Assembly: GCA_024683955.1 (NCBI GenBank)
Contig: JAIKXS010000065.1
Coordinates: 95,111 to 159,110 of the forward strand
From: Desulfovibrio sp.
GTDB lineage: Bacteria > Desulfobacterota > Desulfovibrionia > Desulfovibrionales > Desulfovibrionaceae
Reading direction: 5' to 3'
Length of the DNA: 64,000 nucleotides
Part shown: positions 37,771 to 47,656 of the stretch, piece by piece
How positions within the stretch are numbered: position 1 is the first letter of the stretch
How the letters are laid out: each line of letters opens with the position of its first letter
The notes under the pieces: model-generated
The model's input: the letters and a program-made list of their open reading frames with translations, nothing else
What the model was told of the DNA's origin: nothing
The model's database searches: none
Translations under genes and position numbers: made by a program

Positions 37771-38421
37771 ACTCATTTCCAGGTTGACGTGATGGGGGAA
37801 TTCTCAGGCAATGTGCAATGAATGTTCCTGCAACGTTCTCTCAGGGAGAGCGACACAAGGAAATTCTGCGACCTGAATCAGTGAGCACAAAAAAGGAAGA
37901 ACTTCAATAGAGTATATCCAAACATACTCAAAGGAAAAACATAACAATACGGATTAAAGAATTCTGGGTAAAAATACAATTAAATTGCAATAAAGAATTC
38001 AACGGCAAAAGAATTAGTTACAATAGAATGTATTTTTCATACATATATCAGTATAGTTACGTTCAATATTATATGCATAATTCATTCTGAACAGGGTTCT
38101 TTTCATATCCACCCTAAAACGATTTATTGTACTCTGTATAAAGCTGCCGCGTCAAGAATACTCCTGACCCAAAAAATGGGGCAAAAAGTCAGCCGCTTCT
38201 TCCATCTGCCCCAGTCTTGCGATGTTTTCTGAAATAAAGCGGCTCAAGAGGAGAGAGGAAGGAAGAACCCCTGACAAACGCGTCCCTATGCCTCCACCTC
38301 TTTCTTTTTGAACTGACCGGAACTTTGTGGCATACTGAATCCAACGACGGCACGTCTGGTCCTCTCAAAACGCCCCGGGTGAACCAACGAAAAGTAACGC
38401 CCCCCAAACCGGATACCACGC
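37771..38421. other. AT-rich intergenic region between divergent carB and SF2 helicase genes
   Basis: About 650 bases, very AT-rich from 37900 to 38120. It should hold the carB promoter on the minus strand and the helicase promoter on the plus strand. No arginine or pyrimidine operator that I can recognise, and no gene. Confidence 0.5.
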
Positions 38422-39840
38422 ATGCAGTACAGTGAAATCATTCTTTCCACGCACGCCTTTGTTCCCGTAGCAGAACTCAAGGTCTCAAAGGAAGAACTCG
38501 AAAAACGCTTCACCCTCACGTCACGCTTTGAACCGGACCTGACCATCCCCCTGTACAAATCAACCGAAACACACTTTGGCTATCCCCTCTACCTCCACCC
38601 CTACGAACGCTATACCGAGCATCTCAAAGACAGGAGAACCGAGGGCCGCCCGATCAATATTTCCATGTGCCCGGGTTTTACTCCGCGGGACAACCAGAAG
38701 GATCTCCTTGCATCCTTCCGGAAAAGCCTGGAAAACGGCAATACGGGGTGGCTCGTCACAATGCCGACAGGCGCCGGGAAAACCGTCTGTGCCCTTGCCA
38801 TGCTTCAGGCAATAGCCCGCACCTGCCTTGTCATTGTACCACGTGAAAGCCTCATGAAACAGTGGATGGAGAGCATTACGGCCTTTACCTCCGTCCGCCC
38901 AGAGGAAATCGGCACGGCCCAGCAGGATGTCTGCGAATACGAAGGGAAAAAAGTCGTCATCGGCATGATCCACTCCCTTGCCAAAAATAAGTATCCAAAG
39001 GCATTTGTGGAGGCCTTCGGTCTTGTCATCTGGGACGAGGTCCATGTGGCAGGCGCTCAAAGCTTCAGCCAGACCCTCTCGATCTTTGCCCCCAAGTACC
39101 GCATAGGGATGTCGGCAACACCGAACCGCCGCGACGGCCTCCACGACATCTACAAGACAAGTATCGGTCAGACCATCCTCTCCATACGCAACGAGACCCT
39201 CCTCCACCCAACGGTCTATGTCCAGAAGTTCACGCCCGGAAAGATCCGCAGGAACCTCAATTTCGTTACCAACGCCAATTTCAGACGCGCAAAGCTCATC
39301 TCAATTCTTGCCGAGGACAAGGGCCGGAACGCCCTTTTGGCCGACCACATTGCCAAACTCGCCGAAAGCGATCGGCGTATCGTGGTTTTTTCCGAGCGCA
39401 TCGCCCAGATTGAACATCTCTCAACCCTTCTCCTCGAACGGGGTCTTGATCCGGGCTGCATCGGAATCTTTACCGGCCAGACAAAAGAGGAGGACCGCAC
39501 AACGATCCTTACGGAAAAGAAGATCATCCTTGCGACCTACGGCGTCATGGCCATGGGGGTTGACGTTCCGGATCTGCGGGCCCTCGTCTTTGCGACACCG
39601 CAGTCAAATGTAACCCAGCCCTGCGGACGCATTCTCAGAATCAAGGAGGGCACCCTTGACCCGGTGATTATTGACATTATAGACGTGGCCTATCAGGACT
39701 GCCTCCACTGGGCGCAGTACCGCGAACACTACTACAGGGACACGGCCAAGGCCACTGTTAACCACTTGGAACCCGTCGTCATGCCCCCGGATCCCCCAAG
39801 CAAAAAAAGTGGTAAAAAATCGGGCAAGAAGTCAAAATAA
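38422..39840 (+). CDS. SF2 helicase, DEAD/DEAH (XPB-like)
   Basis: A 472-residue superfamily 2 helicase. Motif I is MPTGAGKTV (about 113-121), motif II WDEVH (about 204-208), motif III MSATPNRRDGL (about 231-241) and motif VI QPCGRILR (about 394-401). The organisation resembles XPB/Rad25-like or phage-type helicases, with an N-terminal extension and a Lys-rich C-terminal tail (KKSGKKSGKKSK). Likely a DNA translocase in repair or defence. No nuclease or methylase partner is adjacent, so a restriction or defence role is not supported. GC content and codon use match the neighbours. Confidence 0.85.
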   Translation: MQYSEIILSTHAFVPVAELKVSKEELEKRFTLTSRFEPDLTIPLYKSTETHFGYPLYLHPYERYTEHLKDRRTEGRPINISMCPGFTPRDNQKDLLASFRKSLENGNTGWLVTMPTGAGKTVCALAMLQAIARTCLVIVPRESLMKQWMESITAFTSVRPEEIGTAQQDVCEYEGKKVVIGMIHSLAKNKYPKAFVEAFGLVIWDEVHVAGAQSFSQTLSIFAPKYRIGMSATPNRRDGLHDIYKTSIGQTILSIRNETLLHPTVYVQKFTPGKIRRNLNFVTNANFRRAKLISILAEDKGRNALLADHIAKLAESDRRIVVFSERIAQIEHLSTLLLERGLDPGCIGIFTGQTKEEDRTTILTEKKIILATYGVMAMGVDVPDLRALVFATPQSNVTQPCGRILRIKEGTLDPVIIDIIDVAYQDCLHWAQYREHYYRDTAKATVNHLEPVVMPPDPPSKKSGKKSGKKSK

Positions 39841-39908
39841 CCCGACCGCGAGGAACCGGACAACACATGTCGTTAACGCCGCAGTACGGCAACACCAAGG
39901 GGACAACG

Positions 39909-40598
39909 ATGTCACACGAAAACGCCGGGACCGATCTGTTTCCCTCCTCCTTTGTCCTTGTGACCGACATCATTCCCGATATTCTTCTCGATATACGCTA
40001 CTACTCTACCTTTAACTTCATCGGGGACCGCATTGACGGCTATGAGGCGTCCTGCGCCCTTCTCACAAGGGAGGCTGCAGAGGCGCTGAAATGCGTTTCG
40101 GATGAGGCCATGGGGCTCGGATTCCGCCTTATGATCTACGACGCCTACCGGCCTCAGCGTGCAGTGGACCACTTCTCACGATGGGCCAGCGACGAAAACG
40201 ACGTACGCATGAAGAGCTACTTTTATCCCAAGCTGGAAAAGCACCGTCTTTTCGAGCTTGGATTTATTCTCAGAAAATCCGCCCACAGCCGGGGCAGCAC
40301 GGTTGACCTGACACTCTTTGACGTGGAGGCAGGCAGAAAGGCCGACATGGGCAGCAATTTCGATTTCTTCGGACAGCGGTCGCGGACAGACTACACGGGA
40401 AATCTCACCGCAAAACAGAAAGAAAACCGCCAATGCCTCAGATCCCTCATGACGAAGAACGGCTTCCTTTCGCTCAAGGAAGAATGGTGGCACTTCACGC
40501 TGGCAAACGAGCCCTATCCCGACACGTATTTCGACTTTCCCGTTGTCTGGCCGTGCACACGGCATACGCCGCTCCTCTCCCAAAGAGAAAAAAACTAG
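39909..40598 (+). CDS. D-alanyl-D-alanine dipeptidase (VanX/DdpX-like)
   Basis: A 229-residue M15D zinc dipeptidase. SAHSRGSTVDLTL (about 137-149) gives the His and Asp zinc ligands, YDAYRPQRAV the conserved Arg, and LKEEWWHF (about 198-205) the catalytic Glu and last His. The family hydrolyses D-Ala-D-Ala. In VanX this supports glycopeptide resistance; in DdpX it recycles peptidoglycan dipeptides. No vanH, vanA or vanRS neighbours exist here, so recycling or nutrition is likelier. No signal peptide is seen, so it is cytoplasmic. The start at 39909 has AAGGGG seven bases upstream; an earlier in-frame start at 39867 is weaker. Confidence 0.88.
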   Translation: MSHENAGTDLFPSSFVLVTDIIPDILLDIRYYSTFNFIGDRIDGYEASCALLTREAAEALKCVSDEAMGLGFRLMIYDAYRPQRAVDHFSRWASDENDVRMKSYFYPKLEKHRLFELGFILRKSAHSRGSTVDLTLFDVEAGRKADMGSNFDFFGQRSRTDYTGNLTAKQKENRQCLRSLMTKNGFLSLKEEWWHFTLANEPYPDTYFDFPVVWPCTRHTPLLSQREKN

Positions 40599-41267
40599 GC
40601 GAAAGATTTTTCGATAACGCAGGGGGCCTTCATTACGAAAACCAGGGGCGGGAGCAATACCACCCCCTTCTCGCCTCCGTCCTATCCGTCCTTCTTCGAG
40701 CAACCTTCTTCAAACCGGACCTTGCCATCATTTTAGAAAATGAAATTTAAATCCAAATTTATTTTATTCTTCTGCAATTATCCAAAAACCGGACACGCTG
40801 GATGAAAAAACAGCATGTTCCATTCCCCATAAAATCCCCATCCATCATAAAAAACAGCCAAACACAAAAAAAAATCCCCGCTGCTACCATGCCGCACGTC
40901 CACATTTCCAGATCCAAAACAAAGGTCATACCATCATATCGTCACGTTTTTCTGTAGCTTCCTTTCCGTTTGTGAAACATGTCACGAGAGAGGCACGCGC
41001 ACGCTTTCAGATTATCACCTCACAAACCGCGGCACTCACGAAAATTTTTTTCTCAAAATACCTACTGTTTCCGCCACTTTTCTTTTCGCCTCTTCAATTT
41101 AGCGTTCCGCTCTGTTGCCATTTTTTTCTCCTTGTCTTATTATTATGCCAATCTCTCAGGACAAGCCCGTCCTCCCGCAAGGGGAGACATTTTAAGCTCT
41201 ATACAAAAGCATCTCCGGTCCTCACACGCCACGTGAGTTGGAATGCTGACCATTAAGCGAGGTTCAA
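40599..41267. other. Long upstream region of the hydrogenase operon
   Basis: About 670 bases. 40740-40900 is AT-rich. It contains a CRP/FNR-type palindrome (40970-40987, listed separately) and, closer to hydA, two small adjacent hairpins (ggac / gtcc at 41159-41172 and ctccc / gggag at 41172-41186) that would lie in the 5' untranslated region. No gene seen. Confidence 0.6.
40970..40987. promoter_or_regulatory. CRP/FNR-family (HcpR-like) operator candidate
   Basis: The sequence ttgtgaaacatgtcacga is an inverted repeat TTGTGA-N6-TCACGA, one base short of the perfect TTGTGA-N6-TCACAA palindrome bound by CRP/FNR-superfamily regulators. In Desulfovibrio, HcpR, a member of that superfamily, uses a similar GTGA-N6-TCAC core. 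It lies 280 bases before hydA, far for a simple promoter, but the untranslated leader could be long. It fits redox or nitrosative control of the hydrogenase operon; the regulator identity is inference. Confidence 0.5.
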
Positions 41268-42521
41268 ATGGCACGAGTAACAATGGAGCACGTCGAGTAC
41301 GAGCTCAACGTTCCCAAACGAGGAGCCGACGGAGAAAAACTATTCTTTGTCCAGATCGACAAGAAAAAATGTGTTGGCTGCGATACATGTCAGGAATACT
41401 GCCCGACCGGTGCCATTTTTGGCGAGGTTGGCGAAGCCCATGAACTCCTCCATCCTGAAATGTGCATCCACTGCGGTCAGTGTCTTGTTCACTGCCCGGA
41501 AGGAGCCATCTACGAAGTGCAGACGTGGGTTCCTGAAATTCAGGAAAAGCTCAAGGACAAGAACGTCAAGTGCATCGCCATGCCGGCACCGGCTGTCCGT
41601 TATGCCCTCGGCGAAGCCTTCGGCCTTGCACCCGGCTCAGTGACCACGGGCAAAATGTTTGCGGCTCTGCAAGAACTTGGCTTTGCCAACTGCTGGGACA
41701 CGGAATTCGCCGCCGACGTGACCATTTGGGAAGAAGCCTCCGAATTTGTCCACAGACTCCTCAACAATCAGGATCTGCCCCAGTTCACGTCATGCTGCCC
41801 CGGCTGGCAAAGCTATGCCGAGCATTTCTATCCAGACCTTCTGCCCCATTTTTCAAGCTGCAAGTCGCCCGTAGGCATGAACGGCCGCATGGCCAAGACC
41901 TACGGTGCCGAAAAAGCAGGATATGATCAGAAACAGATCTACACCGTTTCCATCATGCCCTGTGTGGCAAAAAAATATGAAGGACTGCGTCCGGAATATG
42001 AACACAACGGCCTCCGTGATATTGATGCGACGATCAACACCCGTGAGCTTGCCCATATGATCCGCGAGGCGGGCATTGACTTTGCAAAACTCCCCAACGG
42101 TAAACGCGACAGTCTCATGGGTGAATCCACGGGCGGTGCCACAATCTTCGGCGTGACTGGCGGTGTTATGGAAGCGGCGCTTCGCTATGCCTATCAGGCC
42201 GTCACCGGTGAACGTCCCGAAACATGGGACTTCAAACAGGTACGCGGACTCGCCGGCTTCAAGGAATACAGCGTCACCATCAAGGGCATCCCCTTGAAAT
42301 TTGCCGTTGTCCACGGCGCAAAACGTTTTGCCAAGGTGCTTGAAAGTGTCCGTGCAGGCACCTGCCCCTACCATTTCATAGAATTCATGGCCTGCCCCGG
42401 TGGCTGTGTATGCGGAGGCGGCCAGCCCCTTATGCCTCGCCTTCTTGAGTATGCGGATCAAAAGGCCACCCATCTCTTTGCAAGTATCCGCAAACGTCTG
42501 AAAGAAAGCGAAGGGGCATAG
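41268..42521 (+). CDS. hydA: [FeFe] hydrogenase large subunit (HydA), periplasmic Desulfovibrio type
   Basis: A 417-residue catalytic subunit oxidising or producing H2. Two [4Fe-4S] ferredoxin clusters use Cys35/38/41/45 and Cys66/69/72/76. The H-cluster is bound by TSCCPGW (Cys176 probably for proton transfer, Cys177 ligand), MPC (Cys232) and the C-terminal CPGGC (Cys376, Cys380). Sequence and order closely resemble Desulfovibrio HydA, which pairs with the Tat-targeted HydB and is co-exported. No TGA-encoded residue is involved. It leads the cluster, with hydB 11 bases downstream and maturation genes following. Confidence 0.97.
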   Translation: MARVTMEHVEYELNVPKRGADGEKLFFVQIDKKKCVGCDTCQEYCPTGAIFGEVGEAHELLHPEMCIHCGQCLVHCPEGAIYEVQTWVPEIQEKLKDKNVKCIAMPAPAVRYALGEAFGLAPGSVTTGKMFAALQELGFANCWDTEFAADVTIWEEASEFVHRLLNNQDLPQFTSCCPGWQSYAEHFYPDLLPHFSSCKSPVGMNGRMAKTYGAEKAGYDQKQIYTVSIMPCVAKKYEGLRPEYEHNGLRDIDATINTRELAHMIREAGIDFAKLPNGKRDSLMGESTGGATIFGVTGGVMEAALRYAYQAVTGERPETWDFKQVRGLAGFKEYSVTIKGIPLKFAVVHGAKRFAKVLESVRAGTCPYHFIEFMACPGGCVCGGGQPLMPRLLEYADQKATHLFASIRKRLKESEGA

Positions 42522-42532
42522 AGGAGGATAGC

Positions 42533-42910
42533 ATGAGCATTCTGTCAAAAACACGCCGTGGTTTTCTGAAAGGAGCCCTGATTCTTTCAGGCGGCCTTAT
42601 GCTTGGCATTCGCTGGACCAGCAAAGCCTATGCCCGTGTCATGGAAATCAAGGACACCATGTCCACCCGTATCAAAAGCGTCTATGCCGAAGACGCCCGT
42701 TTTCCACTGCAGGCGAGTCAGGACAACGTCCAGGTGCAGCGTCTCTATAAGGATCTGTACAAAAAGCCCCTGAGCGAACCCGCCGAGGAACATTTGCACA
42801 CAAAGTGGTTTGACCGTTCGCAGAGCATCAAGGATCTGCGCGCCAAGGGCGTATATCCGAACCCCCGCTTTGCCCGGTTCTCCAAACTGCCCTATCCGTA
42901 CGAAGACTAA
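42533..42910 (+). CDS. hydB: [FeFe] hydrogenase small subunit (HydB) with Tat signal
   Basis: A 125-residue small subunit that wraps around HydA and carries the twin-arginine export signal for the folded heterodimer: KTRRGFLKG (Arg8-Arg9), a hydrophobic stretch (ALILSGGLMLG) and a probable AYA cleavage site near residue 34. The mature C-terminal part with VQRLYKDLYKKPLSEPAEE and HTKWFD is typical of Desulfovibrio HydB. No cofactor is bound. It sits 11 bases after hydA with a GGAGGAT ribosome binding site. A hairpin follows in the gap of about 140 bases before the next gene. Confidence 0.95.
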   Translation: MSILSKTRRGFLKGALILSGGLMLGIRWTSKAYARVMEIKDTMSTRIKSVYAEDARFPLQASQDNVQVQRLYKDLYKKPLSEPAEEHLHTKWFDRSQSIKDLRAKGVYPNPRFARFSKLPYPYED

Positions 42911-42999
42911 TTTACCGTTTGCGTCAGCATCTGACATCAAAATTTGTTTTGCGATGAAAGATGGTGTGACCCTTGTTTTCAACGTTAGTTGAACCCTCG

Positions 43000-43037
43000 A
43001 AGGACACATCATCATTTGATGTGTCCTTCTTAATTTT
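43000..43037 (+). terminator. Hairpin between hydB and the TM1266-like gene (terminator or attenuator)
   Basis: The arms aaggacacatca / tgatgtgtcctt (12 pairs, about five-base loop) are followed by cttaatttt, a weak U-tract. It probably terminates part of the transcripts after hydAB, lowering expression of the maturation genes relative to the structural genes. Confidence 0.65.
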
Positions 43038-43048
43038 GGAGAAAAAAA

Positions 43049-43291
43049 ATGGAAACACGCGTGGCCATCATTGCGATTATCGTTTCATCACCCGAGAGCG
43101 TCTCACAGGTCAACGACCTCCTCCACACCTACAGCGACGCCATCATAGGCCGTATGGGTCTCCCCTACCGTCAAAAGGGCATCAACATCATTTCTGTTGT
43201 GCTCGACTGCCCGCAGGACACGGCAAGCGCCCTTGCCGGAAAAATCGGAAAGCTGCCAGGCGTCAGCACCCAGACCCTCTATTCCAAATAG
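43049..43291 (+). CDS. TM1266-family iron-only hydrogenase system regulator
   Basis: An 80-residue ferredoxin-like-fold protein of the TM1266 (iron-only hydrogenase system regulator) family: RVAIIAIIVSSPESVSQVN, then YSDAIIGRMGLPY, and the C-terminal LPGVSTQTLYSK. The family is almost always found beside [FeFe] hydrogenase maturation genes and is thought to be regulatory, with ACT-like character, but its ligand is unknown. A ggagaaaaaa signal precedes the ATG. It begins just after the hydB hairpin and leads into hydE nine bases later. Confidence 0.85.
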   Translation: METRVAIIAIIVSSPESVSQVNDLLHTYSDAIIGRMGLPYRQKGINIISVVLDCPQDTASALAGKIGKLPGVSTQTLYSK

Positions 43292-43300
43292 GAAAGGCCT

Positions 43301-44350
43301 GTGCATCCTCTTCTGGAAAAACTCGCCGAAGCGAGGAAGCTCAGCCTTGAGGAATGGTCCAGGCTTCTTGCCTGTCACCGTGAACTCCTCCATGAAGCGG
43401 GCGAGGCCGCCCGTGCCGTTTGCGTTGAGAACTTCGGCCATTCGGTCTTTTACCGTGGCATCATCGAGTTTTCCAATCACTGCAAAAACGGATGCCGCTA
43501 CTGCGGACTGCAGGCGGAGAACTCGCAGCGAACGCGCATGCGTCTCACGGAAAGCGAAATTCTTGATGCCTGCCGGGAAGGCTTTAGCAACGGGGTCATG
43601 ACCTTTGTTTTGCAAAGCGGTGAGGATGCCTACTACACCGATGAACGTCTGGTTCCTCTTCTGCGCCACATCCGTGAGGAATTTCCTGACTGTGCCGTAA
43701 CCCTCTCCATAGGAGAGCGCGGTTCGGAAAGCCTGAAGTCTCTTTTTGCAGCAGGTGCCCGCCGCTATCTTCTGCGGCACGAGACGGCAAATCCTCTTCT
43801 CTACAGGGATCTCCACGGTGCGCGGCAGTCTTTCTGGGAACGGATACACTGTCTCTATACCCTGAAGGCAATCGGCTATCAGACGGGATGTGGCATGATG
43901 ATAGGGGTGCCCGGACAGAAACTCAGCGATATTGCCCTCGATCTGCAGTTCATTCAGGCCTTCAGACCTGAGATGCTTGGAATCGGCCCCTTTATTCCGA
44001 ACAGCCAAACAGAGTTTGCAGGGTGCTCACCTGGAGATGCCGAACTGACACTCTATGTCATGAGCCTTTGCCGCCTCCTTCTCCCGAGGGTTCTTCTTCC
44101 GGCGACAACGGCTCTCAGAACTCTTATTCCCGAAGGTCTCGCAAGGGCTCTCCTTCACGGCTGCAATGTGGTCATGCCATCTCTTACACCCGGTCCCATG
44201 AAGAACAATTACAAACTCTACGACAAAAGCACGGAGCAACGCACTCTTGCCACAACCCTCGAGGAATTCCAGGCTGAAATAAGGCCTATGGGCTATTCTC
44301 TCGTACGCCGGAGAGGCGATTTTTCACCCGATAAGGAAGGTGAGTCATGA
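43301..44350 (+). CDS. hydE: [FeFe] hydrogenase maturase HydE (radical SAM)
   Basis: A 349-residue radical SAM enzyme acting in assembly of the [2Fe] subcluster of the H-cluster. The cluster motif CKNGCRYC (Cys61, Cys65, Cys68) is intact, flanked by FYRGIIEFSNH. SGEDAYYTDE and the later GIGPFIPN segment match HydE. The start is GTG at 43301 with GGAAAGG a few bases upstream. It overlaps hydF by the ATGA at 44347-44350, implying translational coupling. The usual partner HydG (tyrosine lyase giving CO and CN-) is not present anywhere in the window. Confidence 0.93.
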   Translation: MHPLLEKLAEARKLSLEEWSRLLACHRELLHEAGEAARAVCVENFGHSVFYRGIIEFSNHCKNGCRYCGLQAENSQRTRMRLTESEILDACREGFSNGVMTFVLQSGEDAYYTDERLVPLLRHIREEFPDCAVTLSIGERGSESLKSLFAAGARRYLLRHETANPLLYRDLHGARQSFWERIHCLYTLKAIGYQTGCGMMIGVPGQKLSDIALDLQFIQAFRPEMLGIGPFIPNSQTEFAGCSPGDAELTLYVMSLCRLLLPRVLLPATTALRTLIPEGLARALLHGCNVVMPSLTPGPMKNNYKLYDKSTEQRTLATTLEEFQAEIRPMGYSLVRRRGDFSPDKEGES

Positions 44351-45564
44351 GCCTGAATGAGACACCAAGCGGCGAACGCCCTCATATCGCCTTTTTTGGC
44401 AAAACCAATGTGGGAAAATCCTCCCTCATCAACGCCGTGACCAATCAGGATCTCGCCATTGTTTCTTCCGTACGGGGCACAACGACCGACCCGGTGCAGA
44501 AGGCCATGGAAATCCTGCCTCTTGGGCCCGTCCTTCTCATTGATACGGCGGGTATTGACGATCAAAGCATTCTCGGCGAAGCACGAATGGCAAAAACGGA
44601 GGCAGTGCTCGCAAAAACGGACCTGGCAGTCCTTGTTCGCGAGGCGGGGACGGATCTTTCTGAAGAGGAAAGATCAATCCTCTCCCGCATAACGGGCAAC
44701 GGAATACCCTTTCTCACGGTCTTCAACAAAGCCGACGTCCTTTCCGACGAACGCCTTTCGGAGGAACAGCGCAAGGCAGACGACAAGACACTTTTCGTAA
44801 GCGCCAGGGATAAGAAAAATATTGATACACTTCGTCTCAAAATGGCAGCTCTCCTGCAAACGGAAGATGCCTGTTCGCCGGTGCTTGTCCGTGACCTCGT
44901 TCCGAAGGGCGGGGTTGCGGTTCTCGTTGTTCCAATAGACTCGGCAGCACCCAAGGGACGCCTCATTCTCCCGCAGCAGCAGGCCATCCGTGACCTGCTT
45001 GAGGGCCACGCGATGAGCCTTGTGACGGACGTTGACGAGCTTCCGGGAGCCCTTGACCTCCTGACCCCCTCCCTTGTTATCTGCGACAGCCAGGTTTTCG
45101 ACCGCGTAAGCGCCATGACGCCCGCCTCAATTCCCCTGACATCCTTTTCAATACTCATGGCACGCTATAAGGGTTATCTCAGCGAAGCAACGGAAGGTCT
45201 TTCCGCTCTTGAACGCCTTACGGACGGAAGCCGCATTCTCATGGCCGAAGGCTGTACCCATCACAGACAGTGCGAGGATATCGGAACGGTCAAAATTCCA
45301 CGCTGGCTCAAGGCCCACACGGGAAAGGACCTTGTCTTTGACGCCTCATCGGGCGGAAGTTTTCCGGAAAACCTCACGGACTACGATCTGGTGGTCCTTT
45401 GCGGCGGCTGCATGCTGAACGCCCGCGCCATGCAGGCGAGGATGCGCAGAGCCCGCGAAGCGGGGGTTCCGGTCACCAATTACGGCATTCTCATTGCCGC
45501 CATGAGGGGCATTCTCTCCCGTGCGACAAGCTGCCTGACCCAGGGGATACCATGCTCAAAATAG
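44347..45564 (+). CDS. hydF: [FeFe] hydrogenase maturation GTPase HydF
   Basis: A 405-residue GTPase and scaffold that receives the [2Fe] precursor and delivers it to HydA. The N-terminal GTPase domain has P-loop GKTNVGKSS (about 18-26), RGTTTDP, DTAGIDD and NKAD. The C-terminal [4Fe-4S]-binding domain shows [13 protein letters not shown], with His and Cys, and later [10 protein letters not shown]. The 3' end overlaps the start of the first NifH-like gene by 13 bases. This tight coupling to nitrogenase-like genes is unusual and central to the cluster. Confidence 0.93.
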   Translation: MSLNETPSGERPHIAFFGKTNVGKSSLINAVTNQDLAIVSSVRGTTTDPVQKAMEILPLGPVLLIDTAGIDDQSILGEARMAKTEAVLAKTDLAVLVREAGTDLSEEERSILSRITGNGIPFLTVFNKADVLSDERLSEEQRKADDKTLFVSARDKKNIDTLRLKMAALLQTEDACSPVLVRDLVPKGGVAVLVVPIDSAAPKGRLILPQQQAIRDLLEGHAMSLVTDVDELPGALDLLTPSLVICDSQVFDRVSAMTPASIPLTSFSILMARYKGYLSEATEGLSALERLTDGSRILMAEGCTHHRQCEDIGTVKIPRWLKAHTGKDLVFDASSGGSFPENLTDYDLVVLCGGCMLNARAMQARMRRAREAGVPVTNYGILIAAMRGILSRATSCLTQGIPCSK

Positions 45565-46313
45565 CATTCTACGGAAAAGGAGGCATCGGCAAGTCAACGA
45601 CAACAAGCAATGTGGCCGCAGCGCTTGCAAGAAAAGGCTTGACCGTCCTTCAGATAGGTTGTGACCCGAAGGCTGATTCGACCCTGGCCCATCACGGAGG
45701 CGTCCGCCTTACCCCGCTTCTGGAACGGTTCAAACGCGAAGGTCCGGGGCTGAACCTGCATGACGCCGTCTACAAAGCTCCCTCGGGCGTGCTCTGTGTC
45801 GAGGCGGGAGGTCCAACACCGGGTCTTGGATGCGCCGGCCGGGGCATCGGCATGGTGCTTGAATTTTTACAGAAACACGACGCCGTGAAGGCCTTCAATA
45901 TCGACTGCGTCCTCTACGATGTCCTTGGGGATGTTGTCTGCGGAGGTTTTTCCCTCCCCATGCGCCAGGGCTACGCCAATGAGGTCCTCATCTGCACAAG
46001 CGCCGAGGCCATGAGCCTCTACGCCGCCGAAAACATTGCGAAGGCCGTTGAGAATTTCAAGGGGCGCGGCTACGCGAAGCTTGCGGGTTTCGTCCATATT
46101 GAACGGGAACATGACGGAGAGGACCGGGCGCTTACGGACCTTTCCGGCAACCTGGGGGCACCGGTTCTGTCGCATATTCCGAACAGCCCTCTTGTCAACG
46201 AAAGCCAGAAAAAGGGAGAGCTCCTCATTGATGCCTTTCCGGAGAGCGATGTGGCAGCTGCCTTTCACCGCCTTGCAGACCTTCTCTGGTCGCGCTTTGG
46301 GGAGGGAAAATGA
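45552..46313 (+). CDS. NifH-like reductase component 1 (nitrogenase-like ATPase)
   Basis: A 253-residue NifH/BchL/CfbC-type iron protein. The P-loop GKGGIGKST (8-16) is followed by [10 protein letters not shown] (36-45). The bridging [4Fe-4S] ligands Cys94 in [15 protein letters not shown] and Cys130 in [11 protein letters not shown] correspond to Cys97 and Cys132 of Azotobacter NifH. It should use ATP to pass electrons one at a time to a D/K-type partner. The start at 45552 lies inside hydF. It overlaps the D-like gene by four bases. It is distinct from true NifH by context: there are no nif structural genes, nifB, nifE or nifN. Partner and substrate are unknown. Confidence 0.9.
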   Translation: MLKIAFYGKGGIGKSTTTSNVAAALARKGLTVLQIGCDPKADSTLAHHGGVRLTPLLERFKREGPGLNLHDAVYKAPSGVLCVEAGGPTPGLGCAGRGIGMVLEFLQKHDAVKAFNIDCVLYDVLGDVVCGGFSLPMRQGYANEVLICTSAEAMSLYAAENIAKAVENFKGRGYAKLAGFVHIEREHDGEDRALTDLSGNLGAPVLSHIPNSPLVNESQKKGELLIDAFPESDVAAAFHRLADLLWSRFGEGK

Positions 46314-47656
46314 ACGTGTCCCAACACCGTGAAAGGGCTGTCGCCATCGGTAAGGCAGCGTTTCCAGAGCCTTTCATAACGGGCCTGGAATTCAATCCGC
46401 CCGTGCGCGGACCGTGGAATATTGTCCACATGGCCTACAGCATTCCGGAAGTCCATCTCCTCTATATCTGCGCCAGGGGATGTCTGCGCGGAGTGATCAT
46501 GACAGCCCTTGAAATGGGTGCCCTCGACCGTTTCAGCTGGATCGGACTTTCCGAAAACGACCTGGCGTTCGGAACCATTGACGACGTCACCCTTGACCGT
46601 GCCGTCGAAATCATCCAAAGACTGGATCCAACGCCCCCCCTTGTTCTTCTCTACCTGAGCTGTGTGCACAAATTCTGTCAGCTTGACGCGGGACATCTCA
46701 TAACAGAGCTCTCAGAACGCTTCCCACAAACCCGCTTTATCGAATGCTTCATGATGCCGACCATGCGCAAAAGCGGACGCACGGATGAGGAACGCACGAG
46801 GGCCGCCATGTTTGAGGCTCTGGAAAAACCGGATATCGAGGAAGAGCGCGCTGTCTCCATCATCGGAAACGACTTTGCCATACGGGATGACGCTCTCCTC
46901 ATCGAAATGCTCAGAAACGGCGGCATACATGTCAGATCGCTCAATGCGGCACGCTCCTACGAAGACTATAAGGATCTTGCAAGATCAAAGACACTTCTGA
47001 CAACACATCCGGACGCCTGCTTTGCCGGGGAAGAAACGGCAAAACGTCTCGGAAAACGCCACCTTCACCTTCCCGTCTGCTATTCCTTTTCGGGAATCAG
47101 AACGACCCTGTCGCGTCTTGCTGACGCCTTTTCCCTCGACATGCCCGATTTTGACAGGGAGGAGGAAGAGGCGAGGCAGGCCCTTGCAGCAACCCTGCGC
47201 GTACTTGGAGACAGACCTGTTGTTCTGGACTATACGGCAAGTCCGCGCCCCCTCGGCCTGGCCCGTCTTCTCCTTGAAAGCGGGTTCAATCTCCGCGTTC
47301 TCTACCTTGACGCCATCCAGGAAGCCGAAAAAGAAGACTTCACATGGATTGCAAAGCACCACGGGGACATCCTTCTTGTCTCAACCCTTGCTCCTGAAAA
47401 CCGGCTGGCGGCCCTTCGGACGGAAAATGCTCTTCTTGAGAACCCCCTCGCCATAGGTCAGAAGGCCGCCTACATGGCAGAAACGGACTTTTTTCTGAAT
47501 CTTGTGGGAGGTGGTGGACTCTACGATTTCCGCGGCATTATTCGTCTTGCGGGGGACCTTCTGGATGCCCACAAAACCCCGAAGAACCGCCGTCTGATTC
47601 TGCAGATGAAGGGATTTGGCCTGCCGACCCCCCTGCACGGACCGGAGGACGTATGA
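46310..47656 (+). CDS. Nitrogenase component 1-like protein, D-type
   Basis: A 448-residue protein of the nitrogenase component 1 (Oxidored_nitro) superfamily, judged from fold-level features and context. Cys54 and Cys58 in ICARGC and Cys118/Cys123 in LSCVHKFC lie where P-cluster-type cysteines of NifD occur. No segment corresponds to the FeMo-cofactor Cys275 or His442 region. It is paralogous to the N-terminal half of the fused protein further on. It probably forms a heteromer with the K-like protein encoded directly after (four-base overlap), reduced by the NifH-like protein before it. The cluster type bound and the reaction are unknown. Confidence 0.75.
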   Translation: MNVSQHRERAVAIGKAAFPEPFITGLEFNPPVRGPWNIVHMAYSIPEVHLLYICARGCLRGVIMTALEMGALDRFSWIGLSENDLAFGTIDDVTLDRAVEIIQRLDPTPPLVLLYLSCVHKFCQLDAGHLITELSERFPQTRFIECFMMPTMRKSGRTDEERTRAAMFEALEKPDIEEERAVSIIGNDFAIRDDALLIEMLRNGGIHVRSLNAARSYEDYKDLARSKTLLTTHPDACFAGEETAKRLGKRHLHLPVCYSFSGIRTTLSRLADAFSLDMPDFDREEEEARQALAATLRVLGDRPVVLDYTASPRPLGLARLLLESGFNLRVLYLDAIQEAEKEDFTWIAKHHGDILLVSTLAPENRLAALRTENALLENPLAIGQKAAYMAETDFFLNLVGGGGLYDFRGIIRLAGDLLDAHKTPKNRRLILQMKGFGLPTPLHGPEDV

